Source: Sorghum bicolor (lineage: Eukaryota; Streptophyta; Magnoliopsida; Poales; Poaceae). From it: 64,000 nucleotides of DNA. This document shows, piece after piece, positions 1-9,711 of the stretch (positions are counted from its first letter, which is position 1; the number at the start of each line of letters is the position of its first letter). The notes under the pieces were generated by a model. That model saw nothing but the letters and a program-made list of their open reading frames with translations. It was not told the DNA's origin and did not search any database. The translations under genes and the position numbers were made by a program. Location: contig NC_012871.2 of the NCBI RefSeq assembly GCF_000003195.3, positions 56,721,802 through 56,785,801 on the forward strand, written 5' to 3'.

Positions 1-1
1 G

Positions 2-341
2 CGTGTCGACACTGAGATTCCTCCCCGTATAGCCGTGGAGTTCTCATTGACAAATCTAAGAAGTACATGGCACCCTCAATTTGAGCCATTTCTAGACGAG
101 AGCCAATGGCCCACTTATGATGGACCCAAGTACGTGGCTGATTTAGGGTTACTATGGAAGAGTAGAGGCCCGAGGAGACGGAAGCGGTTTAAGATGGACA
201 TGGACCGAGCTACCAAAGGTCGGTCCACTAGTAGCAAGGTTGGCACTCATTTTGTAGAAGACACCCAAAAAATCTCGTTGCTCTAAGTTCCACAAGCCGG
301 GTCATAATAGAAGGAAATGTCCACAATTGATAAGAGAGGAG
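2..341 (+). pseudogene. MULE transposase, C-terminal end (partial, frameshifted)
   Basis: The frame is open from the window edge to a stop at 284-286. It has the composition of the tail of plant Mutator-like (MURA-type) transposases: a W-P-x-Y-x-GP segment, then a basic GPRRRKRFKMDMDRA stretch. A zinc-knuckle-like segment (C-x8-H-x4-C, beginning CSKFHKPGH) follows one base out of frame at 279-320. The break coincides with a run of six A at 266-271, where one extra A would explain it. The second knuckle cysteine is Phe (TTC for TGC). A GT at 342 after a complete codon, and an AG at 455-456, could bound an intron leading to the PMD gene, but the frames do not join. The catalytic domain lies to the left of the window. 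Family assignment is by motif recognition; pseudogene status could change if the A-run is a base-call error. Confidence 0.6.
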
Positions 342-457
342 GTACTTTTACATGTGTTATACAATTGTTTAGGTTTCCTTTTTTTAATTTACATAATATG
401 TCTTATTTATGTAATGTTACTTTCATACTAACTTTTTGTTCTCACTTATGTTACAGT

Positions 458-2868
458 ATGGATCGAACCCTGCTTGACCCGAGGTTCGATGAGAAACATC
501 GAGCTCGGAGGATCGAGGATGGAGAGGTACCCTTCTTTTACCACTTGTATTACTTGTATTACTTATTACTTGTTTTGATCCATTTTTCATTTGAATAACT
601 TTCGTATGTTTCTGTTTGTTGTTTTCATTGTAGGTGCTCCACTGTTTGAGACCCATGACCCACGAGGCTGCTACAAGCATGGTGTACGACGAGAAGTACA
701 CGCCCCTTTTGAAGAGGGCCAACCTTGCTGCAGTCGCTCGTGTGTGCCGTCGCGGTACTCCACCTTTCAACCCAGCGGCGTTGACAGCTTTGATCGATAG
801 GTGGCGTCCTGAGACACACACCTTCCACCTTCCTTGTGGAGAGATGACCGTCACTCTAGAGGACACAGCCATGATCCTTGGAGTGAGAATCAGAGGTTTT
901 CCAGTGACCGGAGACACTGAGTCCGAAGGGTGGGAGAACCGAGTGCATAACTTCTTGGGACGTGCACTACCAGAGCTTGAGGCAGGCAAGAAGAGAAGGA
1001 GCAGCGGGGTACCACTTAGGTGGCTTCGAGAGCAGTGGCATCAGTGTCCACCAGACGCTGATGAAGCCACAGTGAACTACTACTGCAGAGCATATGTTCT
1101 TCACATGTTCGGTACGGTTCTCTTCCCAGATGGCACTGGAGACACGGCTTCCTGGATGTACATCCCGTTCTTGCAAAATTGGGATGACGCTGGGAATAGA
1201 AGCTGGGGCTCAGCCATCTTGGCTTTCTTGTACCGCCAGCTGTGTGAGGCTTGTCAGAGGGCTGGAGGTACACATTCTACTATGTCTGGGTGCATGCCAC
1301 TCCTGCAGGTACATAATTTGAGTCTTTCCTTTCACTTGCAAGGCATTTATTTCATGATAGACCTATGATACTCAGTTCTTCTTTCTTTTGAATGCAGATT
1401 TGGATGTGGGAGAGGCTTCCTGTTGGAAGACCACATAGGATGCAACAGCCACCTGCTTGGTTCCCGGAAGGGGACACAATCGTTGCTCCTACGGTGGCTC
1501 ACCTCTACGAGCGTACGAGCGGGGTGTACCACGTCTCCCGTCACACTTACATTAGCTACACCAATGAGATGGACACCCTTCAACCACAACACGTAAGTCT
1601 ACCAACAATTTATTTGACTTGTAGCAATCTATATGGACATAGTACTCAACGCAGTCGTTGTTTTCAGGTTGAGTGGAGACCGTACAGGAGGGAAAGGATC
1701 CTTGGCTTGGCACTTAGCACAGTGTGTAGGGCGGATGAGGATTTGTGGACTATGAGGTGCCCCCTCATATGTTTCTATGCGGTTGAGTACCACCTCCCGC
1801 ACCGTGTCGCCCGACAATTTGGTAGGCTCCAACCTTGTCCACCGGAGGACTTCTCCACGAGTTGGCAGCTACATAGGTACCTCGCTTAAATTCTCAAAGT
1901 TGACTCTTCCATTTCGTTAATTCTAATGGTCCTTGTACTAACCATTTCCCGATTTGACAGGTTGAATCGTCAGCGACAGAAGAAGATTACGAACTGGCAG
2001 GCCGAACACCAGAGATACATTGATGAGTGGCTACATTATGAGCAGAATAACATGAGAATTCATGCCGTGCACCGCAACAATGCGTTCAATGAGTACCTCG
2101 CGTGGCTAGGGCTAAGGACAAGGTTGTGCTTGAGGCCTGCATGGACGGAGCAAGACATCGCTGACATCGCTAGTGAAGATGAGGGCGACTACGATGAAGC
2201 CACCAGGACAGGCCGACAAGTTGAGATTGCTCCTGTGCTGTCTAGAGCGGTTAGTCCTAATGTATTTGTATTTTGTTGACAGCTGTCTATTGTCAAATGA
2301 TTTATACATATAGTATTTGTGAGCAGGGTACCGAAATCATGAGGACAGTCGCTGAACAAGGAAGGGCATTGATGATCCCTCCAGGTGCTCCAGATGAAGC
2401 TACCGAATTACGAGCAGCCCTACAGGTAATCCAACATCGAGCTCGTATATATTTGTTCGCCTGTATATATTTGTTACCCAATTAAAATAAAATATATATT
2501 CCATGCAGCGTGCAATGCATCGCCTGTGCAAGGTAGCCGCCCACCTTGGTTGTCGACAACCCACCGGCGTAGTGGAGCCCCAACAGTTTGGTGGAGCAGG
2601 CGGCTCTGAAGGAGCTGGCCCGTCTACCACGCATGGAGCTGGGGCTTCTACACAAGTTGAAGAGGAACAAGGACAAGGAGAAGGCAAGGGTTACGGGGTT
2701 GATGAACAAGAAGAGATTGGCATGTCACAGCTAGGTGATGCTCCACAAGGTACGCAGGGTGCCTCTACCTCTGGACGTCCACAAAGGGCGACCCGAGCTG
2801 TTGATAGGTACACTCCCGGTTCCCATGCGCTGCCAAGGGAAAGGCGTGGTGGTCGGCGTCCACGTTAG
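458..2868 (+). CDS. Plant mobile domain (PMD) protein, seven exons, apparently intact
   Basis: Model: join(458..526, 634..1308, 1398..1592, 1668..1876, 1961..2249, 2327..2425, 2509..2868), 631 aa. Every intron has GT-AG ends and phases close without a stop. The N-terminus starts MDRTLLDPRFDEKHR. The core (about residues 45-380) has signatures of the plant mobile domain (PF10536, aminotransferase-like; often annotated as serine/threonine phosphatase 7 long form homologue). These include the segment with FHLPCGEMTVTLEDTAMILG, plus PLRWLREQ and ICFYAVEYHLPHRVARQFG. The C-terminal third is low in complexity (Gly/Glu/Gln) and ends in a basic RERRGGRRPR tail that could bind DNA. PMD proteins are found both as host silencing factors (MAIN/MAIL1 family) and as passengers of MULE and Gypsy elements. 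The adjoining MULE transposase tail points to the transposon class here. No catalytic function is shown. Confidence 0.85.
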
Positions 2869-3320
2869 GGTAAAAACTGAAAGCTTTCATTGTACATGTT
2901 CCTTTGTTGTCCCATATTTGTGTGTTCCTAAGGTGCTCCCTACATCTTGTTCACAGGTCACAATATGGATATGGATGAGCTTCTTTTGTCTTCAACGACT
3001 TTGTGGATGGCTCGACAATGTCAAATGAACTATGTGCAAACTCTATGTGTTAATGCCAATTAACAATGTGTAATGAACTAGTGTATGGACTATGTGTGAA
3101 CGACTATGTTATGTATGACCTACTCTAATATCCAATCAATTATGGACTATGATTGAACTTGTGCGCTCATGTATGGACTATGTGTGGATTATTTATTTAC
3201 GTATGTGCGTATATAATTTGTATTACTATATGACTATGGATTTGTATTACTTTGTGACTATAGATTTGAATTACTTTGTGAATTGCTAAAATCTTTGGCA
3301 AAAATAAATAAAATACTGAG
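2869..3320. other. AT-rich 3' flank of the PMD gene, no gene seen
   Basis: It contains repeated short phrases such as CTATGTGT/GACTATG and no convincing ORF. It presumably holds the PMD 3' UTR and polyadenylation region. Confidence 0.4.
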
Positions 3321-3324
3321 CCAA

Positions 3325-3565
3325 GACCTCGGCGTTTTTTCAATTCACGCCGAGGTAAGGGCCAACCTCAAACCTCTCTGAGTTGGCTGTGGTCGCCACG
3401 CCGAGGTAGCCAACCTCGGTGTGCAGGCACATCATGCCGAGCTTGAGACCTCGGCGTTTTTTCAATTGACGCCGAGGTAGGGGCCAAACCTGGACCTCTC
3501 TGGGTGCGCGATGCTCGGCACGCCGAGGTAGCCAACCTCGGCGAGCTGGGATTTCACGCCGACCA
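3325..3565. repeat. Palindromic CCTCGGCGT/ACGCCGAGG array, left copy
   Basis: Two nearly identical units (3328-3362 and 3451-3487) read ACCTCGGCGT, then TTTTTCAATT, then ACGCCGAGGT, so each can fold into a hairpin. Further single motifs in both orientations lie at about 3399, 3411, 3438, 3520 and 3533. The matching array at 6,300-6,600 lies on the other side of the GRF zinc-finger gene. This resembles subterminal repeat arrays of DNA transposons, although no CACTA-type terminus is seen. Confidence 0.6.
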
Positions 3566-3988
3566 TGATGATTTTTTTTACTTCGCTTTCCTTTCATTTT
3601 TTAGTTACCTTTTCGAACATATGGAAATCATCACTACTGTTTAGTAAATTTTAATTTTACTTAAGTATTTACAAGTTACAATATATACAGATTGTTTAAT
3701 TAGGTTTTATTTTTTATTTTGTTTGGAGACCAAACTATAAAATTATTCATTATAAAATAACTTATCAAATAACTTCAAATTGGACTCGTTTCCCCTCAAC
3801 GAATAAAGGCTTCGGCTATAAAAATCCTACCTAATGGGGAAAGAGTTGGCGAAGTCACAAGGACATGTACCACTAATGGGAGAAGCAATCCATGGCGTCG
3901 CACAAAAATCCTCAACATACATAGACATGTACCACTAGTTCGGACTCGCACATAAAGAATCCATTACATCCTCAAATATTATGGACCT

Positions 3989-5820
3989 CTAACCAGAAAC
4001 ATAGCCAGGTAGCAAATCGTCGTCGTCGGACTCACAAGCCTCCACCACCACTCCTTTTGCCTTTTCCGCCTTTTGCCTGTAGTAAGCAGCCGCAATTTCA
4101 TCCACGGCTTGTGTTAACCATTCATCGTCCTCCTCCTGCTCTACCACCAAATTCTTTTGGCTATAGTAAGCAGCCTCCGCCTCATCCACGGCTTGTGTAT
4201 ACCATTCCTCCTCCTCATCCTCCTCCACCTGCAACACAAAGTCTGTAGCGCGGCTGGTTTTGCCTGCATTGTGCACATGTACATTATGCTCTTGTTGAGA
4301 CATCTTAGAAGCATCATGCTCAAGCACAAGTTCGGCGAGAGCGTCCAATCTTGAGTTGTCCTCCTCATCCATGTTGTCGTCCGCCTCTTTGACTTCATCC
4401 TCCTTCATCTTGTCCATAGCTATCTTCTCCAAATAACTTGAACGAGCCACATCAGTGACCCAATCTCCGGTGCATCCAATCTCTTTAACAATGAAATAGC
4501 AATTGTTAGAAAAACAAAAGACATGAAACAGACATTAAAATTATTATTACTTACTAGCACACAATCTTTTCTCTAAACCCTTTATTTCGTCATACTCTTG
4601 AAGTACAGCTCTCCAAGAGTTCTCCTCTTCTTTTTGCTTGATACCTTCAAGCCTCCATTTCTCCCACATTACTTTTGCGGGGCTGTTGTGACGGCCCTCT
4701 CTTGCTTCACGACGTGCGTCTTCTTTGTAGTACTTCACATAGTTGTCCAACAGTTGGTTCCCGCATCGAAGATTAATGCCTAGTGCTTTCTTTTGCTCGC
4801 AGGTTTGGTAGAAGTCTCTTTTCCCATGCCAATACTCCCAATCACATTTCCTAGTGCTCTAATGTTGAATAAGAGATGATAATTAGTAAGAACACATATT
4901 GTTGTTCTAGCACTATCGAAAAAAACAGGAGCTCACCACATCGTAGTCTACCATATGACCACAAAAATATCCGACTCCTAGTTCGGAAGGAACTAAGCCG
5001 TAGCTAGCCTCAACACCACACTTGCATTTAACCGGAGGCGCTGCAGTAATAATCGTGTCATTCTTTTTCTTCTTTTCCTCCGGCCAATGAGACTTCGGAC
5101 CATATAGCCACACTCTAAAACGACACTTTTCCATAGAATAATCCTGCCACAATTGAAAATCAATGGACTTTGAGCAAACTATATAAATTACTTGTAAGAA
5201 ACCAAAAGTGGTATACTAGGAAAAGTGACTTACTGGATGCTTGTTGGGACACACAAACTCAAGACCTCGCGTCTGCTCTACCATACCTTGGTCACCACAA
5301 AAGCACTTAGGAGGGTCATCAAGGTGTCTTGCCGTAGCTACTTCCTTCTCCTCAGAAGTCATTGGTGGGGGGTTTGGTGGTGGCGGCACCCAACGTTTGA
5401 AGCGATCACGTGGAAACTTCCCGTGGCAAATACCCGCAAAAAGCAAGAACCGTGGGTCAAACTTGTCGGGGCCGTCGATCCACTGGAAGAAGAAGCACTT
5501 CTCATGGTCCTAGAAAAACAAACAAATAAATCATGCAAAGCGTTGGTGCAACCATAACCTACACTTTGAAAATTCAAACACAATTTCATAAACTTACATT
5601 GAATTGGCCACATGTGTAGAAACACCGTGCAGCGGTGTCAGGATGCCTAGATTGCATCACTTCTGCCGGCTTTTGACAATCACAATTTGGAACCGGGAGG
5701 TCCGGAGGTACCGGGGCATCCACACAAGAGGCGTCCGCATATAGCTCCCTCGGTCGACCGCGTTTTTTCTAATACTCTACTCGATACAGGTTCATCATCT
5801 ACATCAACAAGTGTTACCAT
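3989..5820 (-). pseudogene. Triple GRF-type zinc-finger protein gene (five exons, one frameshift)
   Basis: Exons on the minus strand: 5598-5820, 5234-5509, 4937-5143, 4555-4858, 3989-4482, all with GT/AG borders. Exons 2-5 are in phase. Exon 1 has one base too many, in a six-base homopolymer at 5763-5768 just after VSSRVLE and before a KRGRPREL AT-hook-like motif; discounting it, the product is about 500 aa. Three consecutive GRF-like units follow: CDCQ...RCFYTC...KCFFFQWID, then KCFCG...FVCPNKHP...CRFRVW, then KCKCG...YFCGHMVDYD...CDWEYW. These match the zf-GRF pattern of Cys pairs and an aromatic FQW-type end. The C-terminus is acidic and contains a repeated EW-x-TQAVDE-x2-AAYY-x-QK motif, twice. 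GRF fingers in other proteins bind single-stranded DNA. The gene is convergent with the PMD gene and probably part of the same transposon unit. The homopolymer break may be a real mutation or a sequence error. Confidence 0.7.
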
Positions 5821-6300
5821 AACTAATGCCACATCTAATAGCACCAAGACATACAACACTAAGAGAGGACATGAACCGTACTTACTAAAAAGTTAACAAA
5901 GTGGCCCAATGCACTAAAGAGTAGCAAAACCCTAAAGAGTAGCAAACCCTAAACCATAATCCACAACATACAACACTAAATGAGGACATGAATCGTACAT
6001 ACTATACCATAGTAAACACGCATTTGAGTCAAATACTCATTGGATAAAAGACATTTCACAAATGACATGAAGCAAACCATTAATGACATATTCCATAAAA
6101 AACCACCACTAAAAACAAGATCCCAATGGATAAAATGGAAGAGGGGAAGGAGTAGTACCTTAGGAAACCGTTATAAGCCTCGATCCGAGACCTCTATGCT
6201 CGGTTTTAGGGTTTAGGGTTCGTGGGAAGAGAGAGGAAGAAAAAAAGGGGATGGGCACAAAGAAAGAATGAAGAGAGGAAGAAGAAGGGGCCTTGGCTCG
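5821..6300. other. Upstream region of the GRF gene, no other gene seen
   Basis: This AT-rich stretch contains a short direct repeat (ACAACACTAA followed by GAGGACATGAA at about 5851-5872 and again near 5969-5990), several AACCCTAAA-type leader motifs, and CAAA-rich sequence. It probably holds the promoter and 5' UTR of the minus-strand GRF gene. Confidence 0.35.
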
Positions 6301-6690
6301 GGCTGGTTAGGCAGAGCTCGGCGTCGAGTCGTGTGACGCCGAGCTATGTGGCTAGGCGATAAAGGGCAAAACGCCGAGGTTTGTGGGCCGCCGTGCGAAT
6401 TGGGCCTCGCTGTGTCCAACCGCTGACCTCGGCGCTAGGTAATTTGACGCCGAGGTATGTGGCTCGGCGCTATGTCATTTCACGTCGTGATCCGGCCACG
6501 TGTTTTCGACGACCATGGTCGTCGATGACGTGGCACCACCTCGGCGTTGCGTCATACGACGCCGAGCCACATACCACGGCGTACTGTATGAGAACGCCGA
6601 AAAACGGTCTATTTTTAGAAATTGTTTCACGAGGGGTCTAATTGTAAAAAATGTTTTGAAAAAGGGCCAAATTGCAAAAAAACTACATAA
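6300..6690. repeat. Palindromic CTCGGCG/CGCCGAG array and probable element end
   Basis: At least four inverted motif pairs occur, for example GCTCGGCG...ACGCCGAGC at 6317-6347, CCTCGGCG...ACGCCGAGG at 6426-6460 and CCTCGGCGT...ACGCCGAG at 6539-6567. The sequence then passes into a stretch with GGGTCTAATTGTAAAAA and GGGCCAAATTGCAAAAA phrases (6635-6680), which looks like a degenerate MULE terminal inverted repeat. The matching left end is outside the window, so boundary and TSD cannot be tested. Confidence 0.5.
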
Positions 6691-6696
6691 GTGCGA

Positions 6697-7078
6697 AGGA
6701 ACAATTTTCATGCATGGAAAATAAAAACTGAAAAGGAAACGCGGAATACAAAAATTGTCCACCCAACAATGGATTATTTTGAAATTAGATGTTTATTAAT
6801 GGCAGCAAAATAAAGGTGATGAGTTCTAAGGAACAATTTTCTCCATGGAAAAGAAAAACAGAAAAGCAACAGGGGATGCAAAATTGTTCACCAAAAACAA
6901 AAAAAAGTTATAGCAGAAACAAATCCAAGGAACAATTTTCTGCATGGAAAGAAAAACAGAAAAGGAACAGGGGATGCAAAAGGCTCAGCAAAAACCAAAA
7001 AAATAGCAAAAACAAAAATCCGACCTGCCAAACAGTAAAGGAACAGGGGATGCAAAAGGCTCACCAAAAAACAAAAAA
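6697..7078 (+). repeat. Degenerate direct repeat, unit about 70-100 bp
   Basis: The phrase AAGGAACAATTTTC, then a CATGGAAA-type segment and an ACAGGGGATGCAAAA-type segment, recurs starting near 6698, 6829 and 6926, with a shorter fourth copy at 7037. The unit is purine-rich. The 107-codon ORF through it is a by-product of the repeat and has no known domain. Confidence 0.6.
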
Positions 7079-7080
7079 AA

Positions 7081-7167
7081 TCCGACCTGCCGGATTCGAA
7101 CCAGCGACCTAAGGATTGATCTGCAACATACTACAGTCTTCCGCTCTACCAACTGAGCTAAGGTCGG
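7081..7167 (-). tRNA. tRNA-Tyr (GUA), intron-containing
   Basis: The minus strand reads CCGACCTTAGCTCAGTTGG (acceptor, A box and D arm), then CTGTAG with anticodon GTA, and GGTTCGAATCC (B box, T arm). It ends GGCAGGTCGG plus discriminator A. The seven-base acceptor stem pairs perfectly. A 14-nt insert starting one base after the anticodon fits the intron position typical of plant tRNA-Tyr, leaving a 73-nt mature body. Position 29 is A opposite C41 in the anticodon stem, where G-C would be expected. This suggests a slightly decayed copy or a variant still able to function. Confidence 0.9.
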
Positions 7168-7750
7168 TTTGTGTTATTTGGATAACAAAATCTTTAAATC
7201 GTTATAAGACATGATAAATACAGTAACAGAAAACAATTATTCTACTATCCCAAAACATTCATTATGATTCTTAATATCACTAAACAGTAAAATTTACGTG
7301 TGCAATGGCGGATATTGCCTGTGATCTTTCGTGAGCCGTGTGAACCAAGCAATGAAAAAAAAACCTTTTTTCATATTTCAAAAAACAAGACCCATAGTAG
7401 GTGAGGACCGGTTTGAAACGGAAGAAGAGAGAACAGAGAGAAACAAGATAAAATATAGAAAAATGATAGGAATAAAATGTCCAAAGATAGAATTGGGAAA
7501 ACACAGAAAGAGAGACTACACAGGAAGCAAGTATTCGGAATGCAGGAATGTACTATCACAAAAATCAGAAAAACAAAAAGAGTTGAAAAAAAAATCAGTG
7601 ACAGTTTAATTAACAGATGTGTGATTGCACGTAATAATAATTAAATAAAGGTATATTTGGGAGTCCTCTGGCATCATGGTTTGGGTTCAAAAACTCGTAT
7701 GACACTTACACCTACCTTTGCTTTCCTGTAGGTGGTGGCAGTAACTTTTA
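7168..7750. other. Intergenic region, no gene seen
   Basis: AT-rich sequence. A 92-codon open frame at 7331-7609 is Lys/Glu-rich, has no recognisable domain and a purine-strand bias, and is not supported as a gene. Confidence 0.4.
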
Positions 7751-7755
7751 AGGGT

Positions 7756-8685
7756 CTATTTGGTTCCTTGTGTTATTTTTTAATATCTATCATATCAAAT
7801 ATTTAAACATATACATAAAATACTAAATATAAACTATTTATCAAACAAAAAACATAATTAGAAAGTAATTTGCGAGAGTCTAATTAGTCCATAATTAGAC
7901 AATAATTGTTAAATAAAATAAAAATACTACAATATATGTTAAGAGATCTGCTCCAGTACTCCTCTTTCTAAAAATCACACGTATCTTGATGCAGCCTAAT
8001 TATTGAATAAAATATTTCTTAATTATTTTTCACTTGTGTCACGCATTGGCTTGGGCCCGGAGCACCCTATCCAGCCCATGCGAACCAAAGTCGTACTCAT
8101 CATTCTGGATCGTCGATATGTTTTGTTCGGATTATGTTCCTATTCACTGCTTGCATAAATTTTGACTGCGCCGGCAGCGGCATCCATGGCCACCGTCGCG
8201 GTGGCCGGCCTCACACACGAGTAGTAGCCGGCAGCCGACGTCCATCAAAAAGCGGTGCAGTCTGTGTGGACTTCCTCACGTGAAATAGAACAGTGCCGCC
8301 AGACCTCCTTTTTGGAATGGAACGACATCCATTGCCGAGGAAGGGAATGGAGGTGTTGCTGGCTGCGAGCACACAACGAGGAAAAGAATCCTCCAATGGA
8401 TGAGTCGTCACGGAGCCTTGCCTGCACAGGCTCTTCCATGAAAATAGTACGTAGAAGAGATGAACTGCTGAACAGAATCCGAAGGAAGAGGGATTTTGAG
8501 TAGACATGAGTTCGACTTAGGTCTGGGCTTGGTGGGCCGAGAACATGCAAGACTCACGTAAAAAATGATTACGAAAATGTTTAATTAATGAGCTGAGCTG
8601 CTTCAAGATGTGTGCGTTTTTTTAAAAGAGGAGTATTGGAGCAGAAGCCATATGTGTTAAACTTAACACTCCCAACTAAACGCCA
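7756..8685. mobile_element. Tourist-type MITE, interrupted by a nested element
   Basis: The left part (7756-7942) begins GGGTCTATTTGGTTCC and contains the phrase TCTAATTAGTCCATAATTAG common to a large grass MITE group. The right part (8650-8685) ends TTAACACTCCCAACTAAACGCC, the usual far end of this group. About 700 bp of unrelated DNA separates them. The family assignment rests on recall of consensus sequences. Confidence 0.5.
7943..8649. mobile_element. Non-autonomous Mutator-like element nested in the MITE
   Basis: It is flanked by ATATGTTAA (7934-7942) and ATATGTGTTAA (8650-8660), consistent with a 9-11 bp Mutator-type TSD that has since diverged. The ends form imperfect inverted repeats of about 55 bp: TCTGCTCCAGTACTCCTCTT at the left matches the reverse complement of AAGAGGAGTATTGGAGCAGA at the right, continuing into ACGTATCTTGATGCAGC-like sequence. 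The interior (8170-8510) is GC-rich and could be captured host DNA, but no recognisable gene fragment is evident. Confidence 0.6.
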
Positions 8686-9071
8686 CTAGTCCTCAGTCGT
8701 CCAATGATTACTCATAGAAGCTGCCTCGGACTTGTGCGAAGGAAGAGAAAACAATGGCCAGGAGTGGATTTTTTTTCTCTCCTTTTCCATGAAATCCACG
8801 TCAATCTACAGTATTCCGAAGGACAAGATTTGATGTTTTCTTTGCTCCAAACGCTGCACTTGTGTCTCATTTCTCCGTTTTGTGTTTCCTTCATTTTTTT
8901 TCTATACAAATCCTCCATTCCAAACACAGCCTAAAGTATATATAGGAGCTTGCACGAATGACAATGACGTACAGATAAGTGTACCTGCATTTTTTCCCCG
9001 TTGTCTTTTGACCATATGCCTTCTTGATCTTTTTGGTTATTTGATTTAGTCAATACCATACAGCTTTACCT
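8686..9071. other. Intergenic region, no gene seen
   Basis: AT-rich sequence with T-runs. The 76-codon frame at 8704-8934 has no family signature. Confidence 0.3.
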
Positions 9072-9076
9072 ATATG

Positions 9077-9583
9077 TGATAAAAATTTAGGATCATCTAG
9101 CAGTAAAACGGATTGGGATTCGAGTACAACAAATATAGCAAATAATTATAGGCAGTAGAACTGCACTTGTATGCACTAGATCTACTACACATAGAGAGAA
9201 GAAACAAAGAGGTTTAGGTGATTTGGATTAGACCATCACGGCGTCCATGGCGTCGATGTTGAGGCAGTGGTGGCGTTGTAGATCACGTCGGCCTTCGAGT
9301 CCGCACGTCGTAGGAGGACGACGGCGTGGTGGCACTTCCCGACGATGCTGCACTGGCCGGATCGGATGGCTCTAGGGTTTGAGTCGAGTGGGGCAAGGGT
9401 TTGAGTCGAGTGGGGCAACTTCCTCTCACTCAGTGCTTGCGGCCCCCACTCCTATACTTATAGTGCAGCGCGCCAGGGGCCCACCACTCCAATGGGTGGT
9501 TGAGCGCCCCCGATCAGGGCTTGGTCAAAAGGGGAACTGGCTCCAGCCGTTGGGCTGGGTCAGAGATAGATATCAACCCAACA
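9077..9583 (-). repeat. Copia LTR (3' LTR in element orientation)
   Basis: 507 bp with TG...CA ends, nearly identical to 14136-14641. The 5-bp duplication ATATG lies directly outside it. Confidence 0.93.
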
Positions 9584-9711
9584 TTCTCCCCCTTGATCTC
9601 ATCTATGCTCTTTTGCTTGGTTAACTCACCTCATCACAAATTAGTGTATTGAGCATGTTTCATCTTAACAGTTATTACTGTTAGATTAGACAGCCACAAA
9701 CACTTTTCTGT

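Noticed and set aside
423..989. 188-codon minus-strand ORF
   Set aside because: It is the shadow of PMD exon 2; codon pattern and domain content support the plus strand.
3325..6600. GRF gene as a separate CACTA element bounded by the CTCGGCG arrays
   Set aside because: No CACTA...TAGTG termini or 3-bp TSD could be found at either array.
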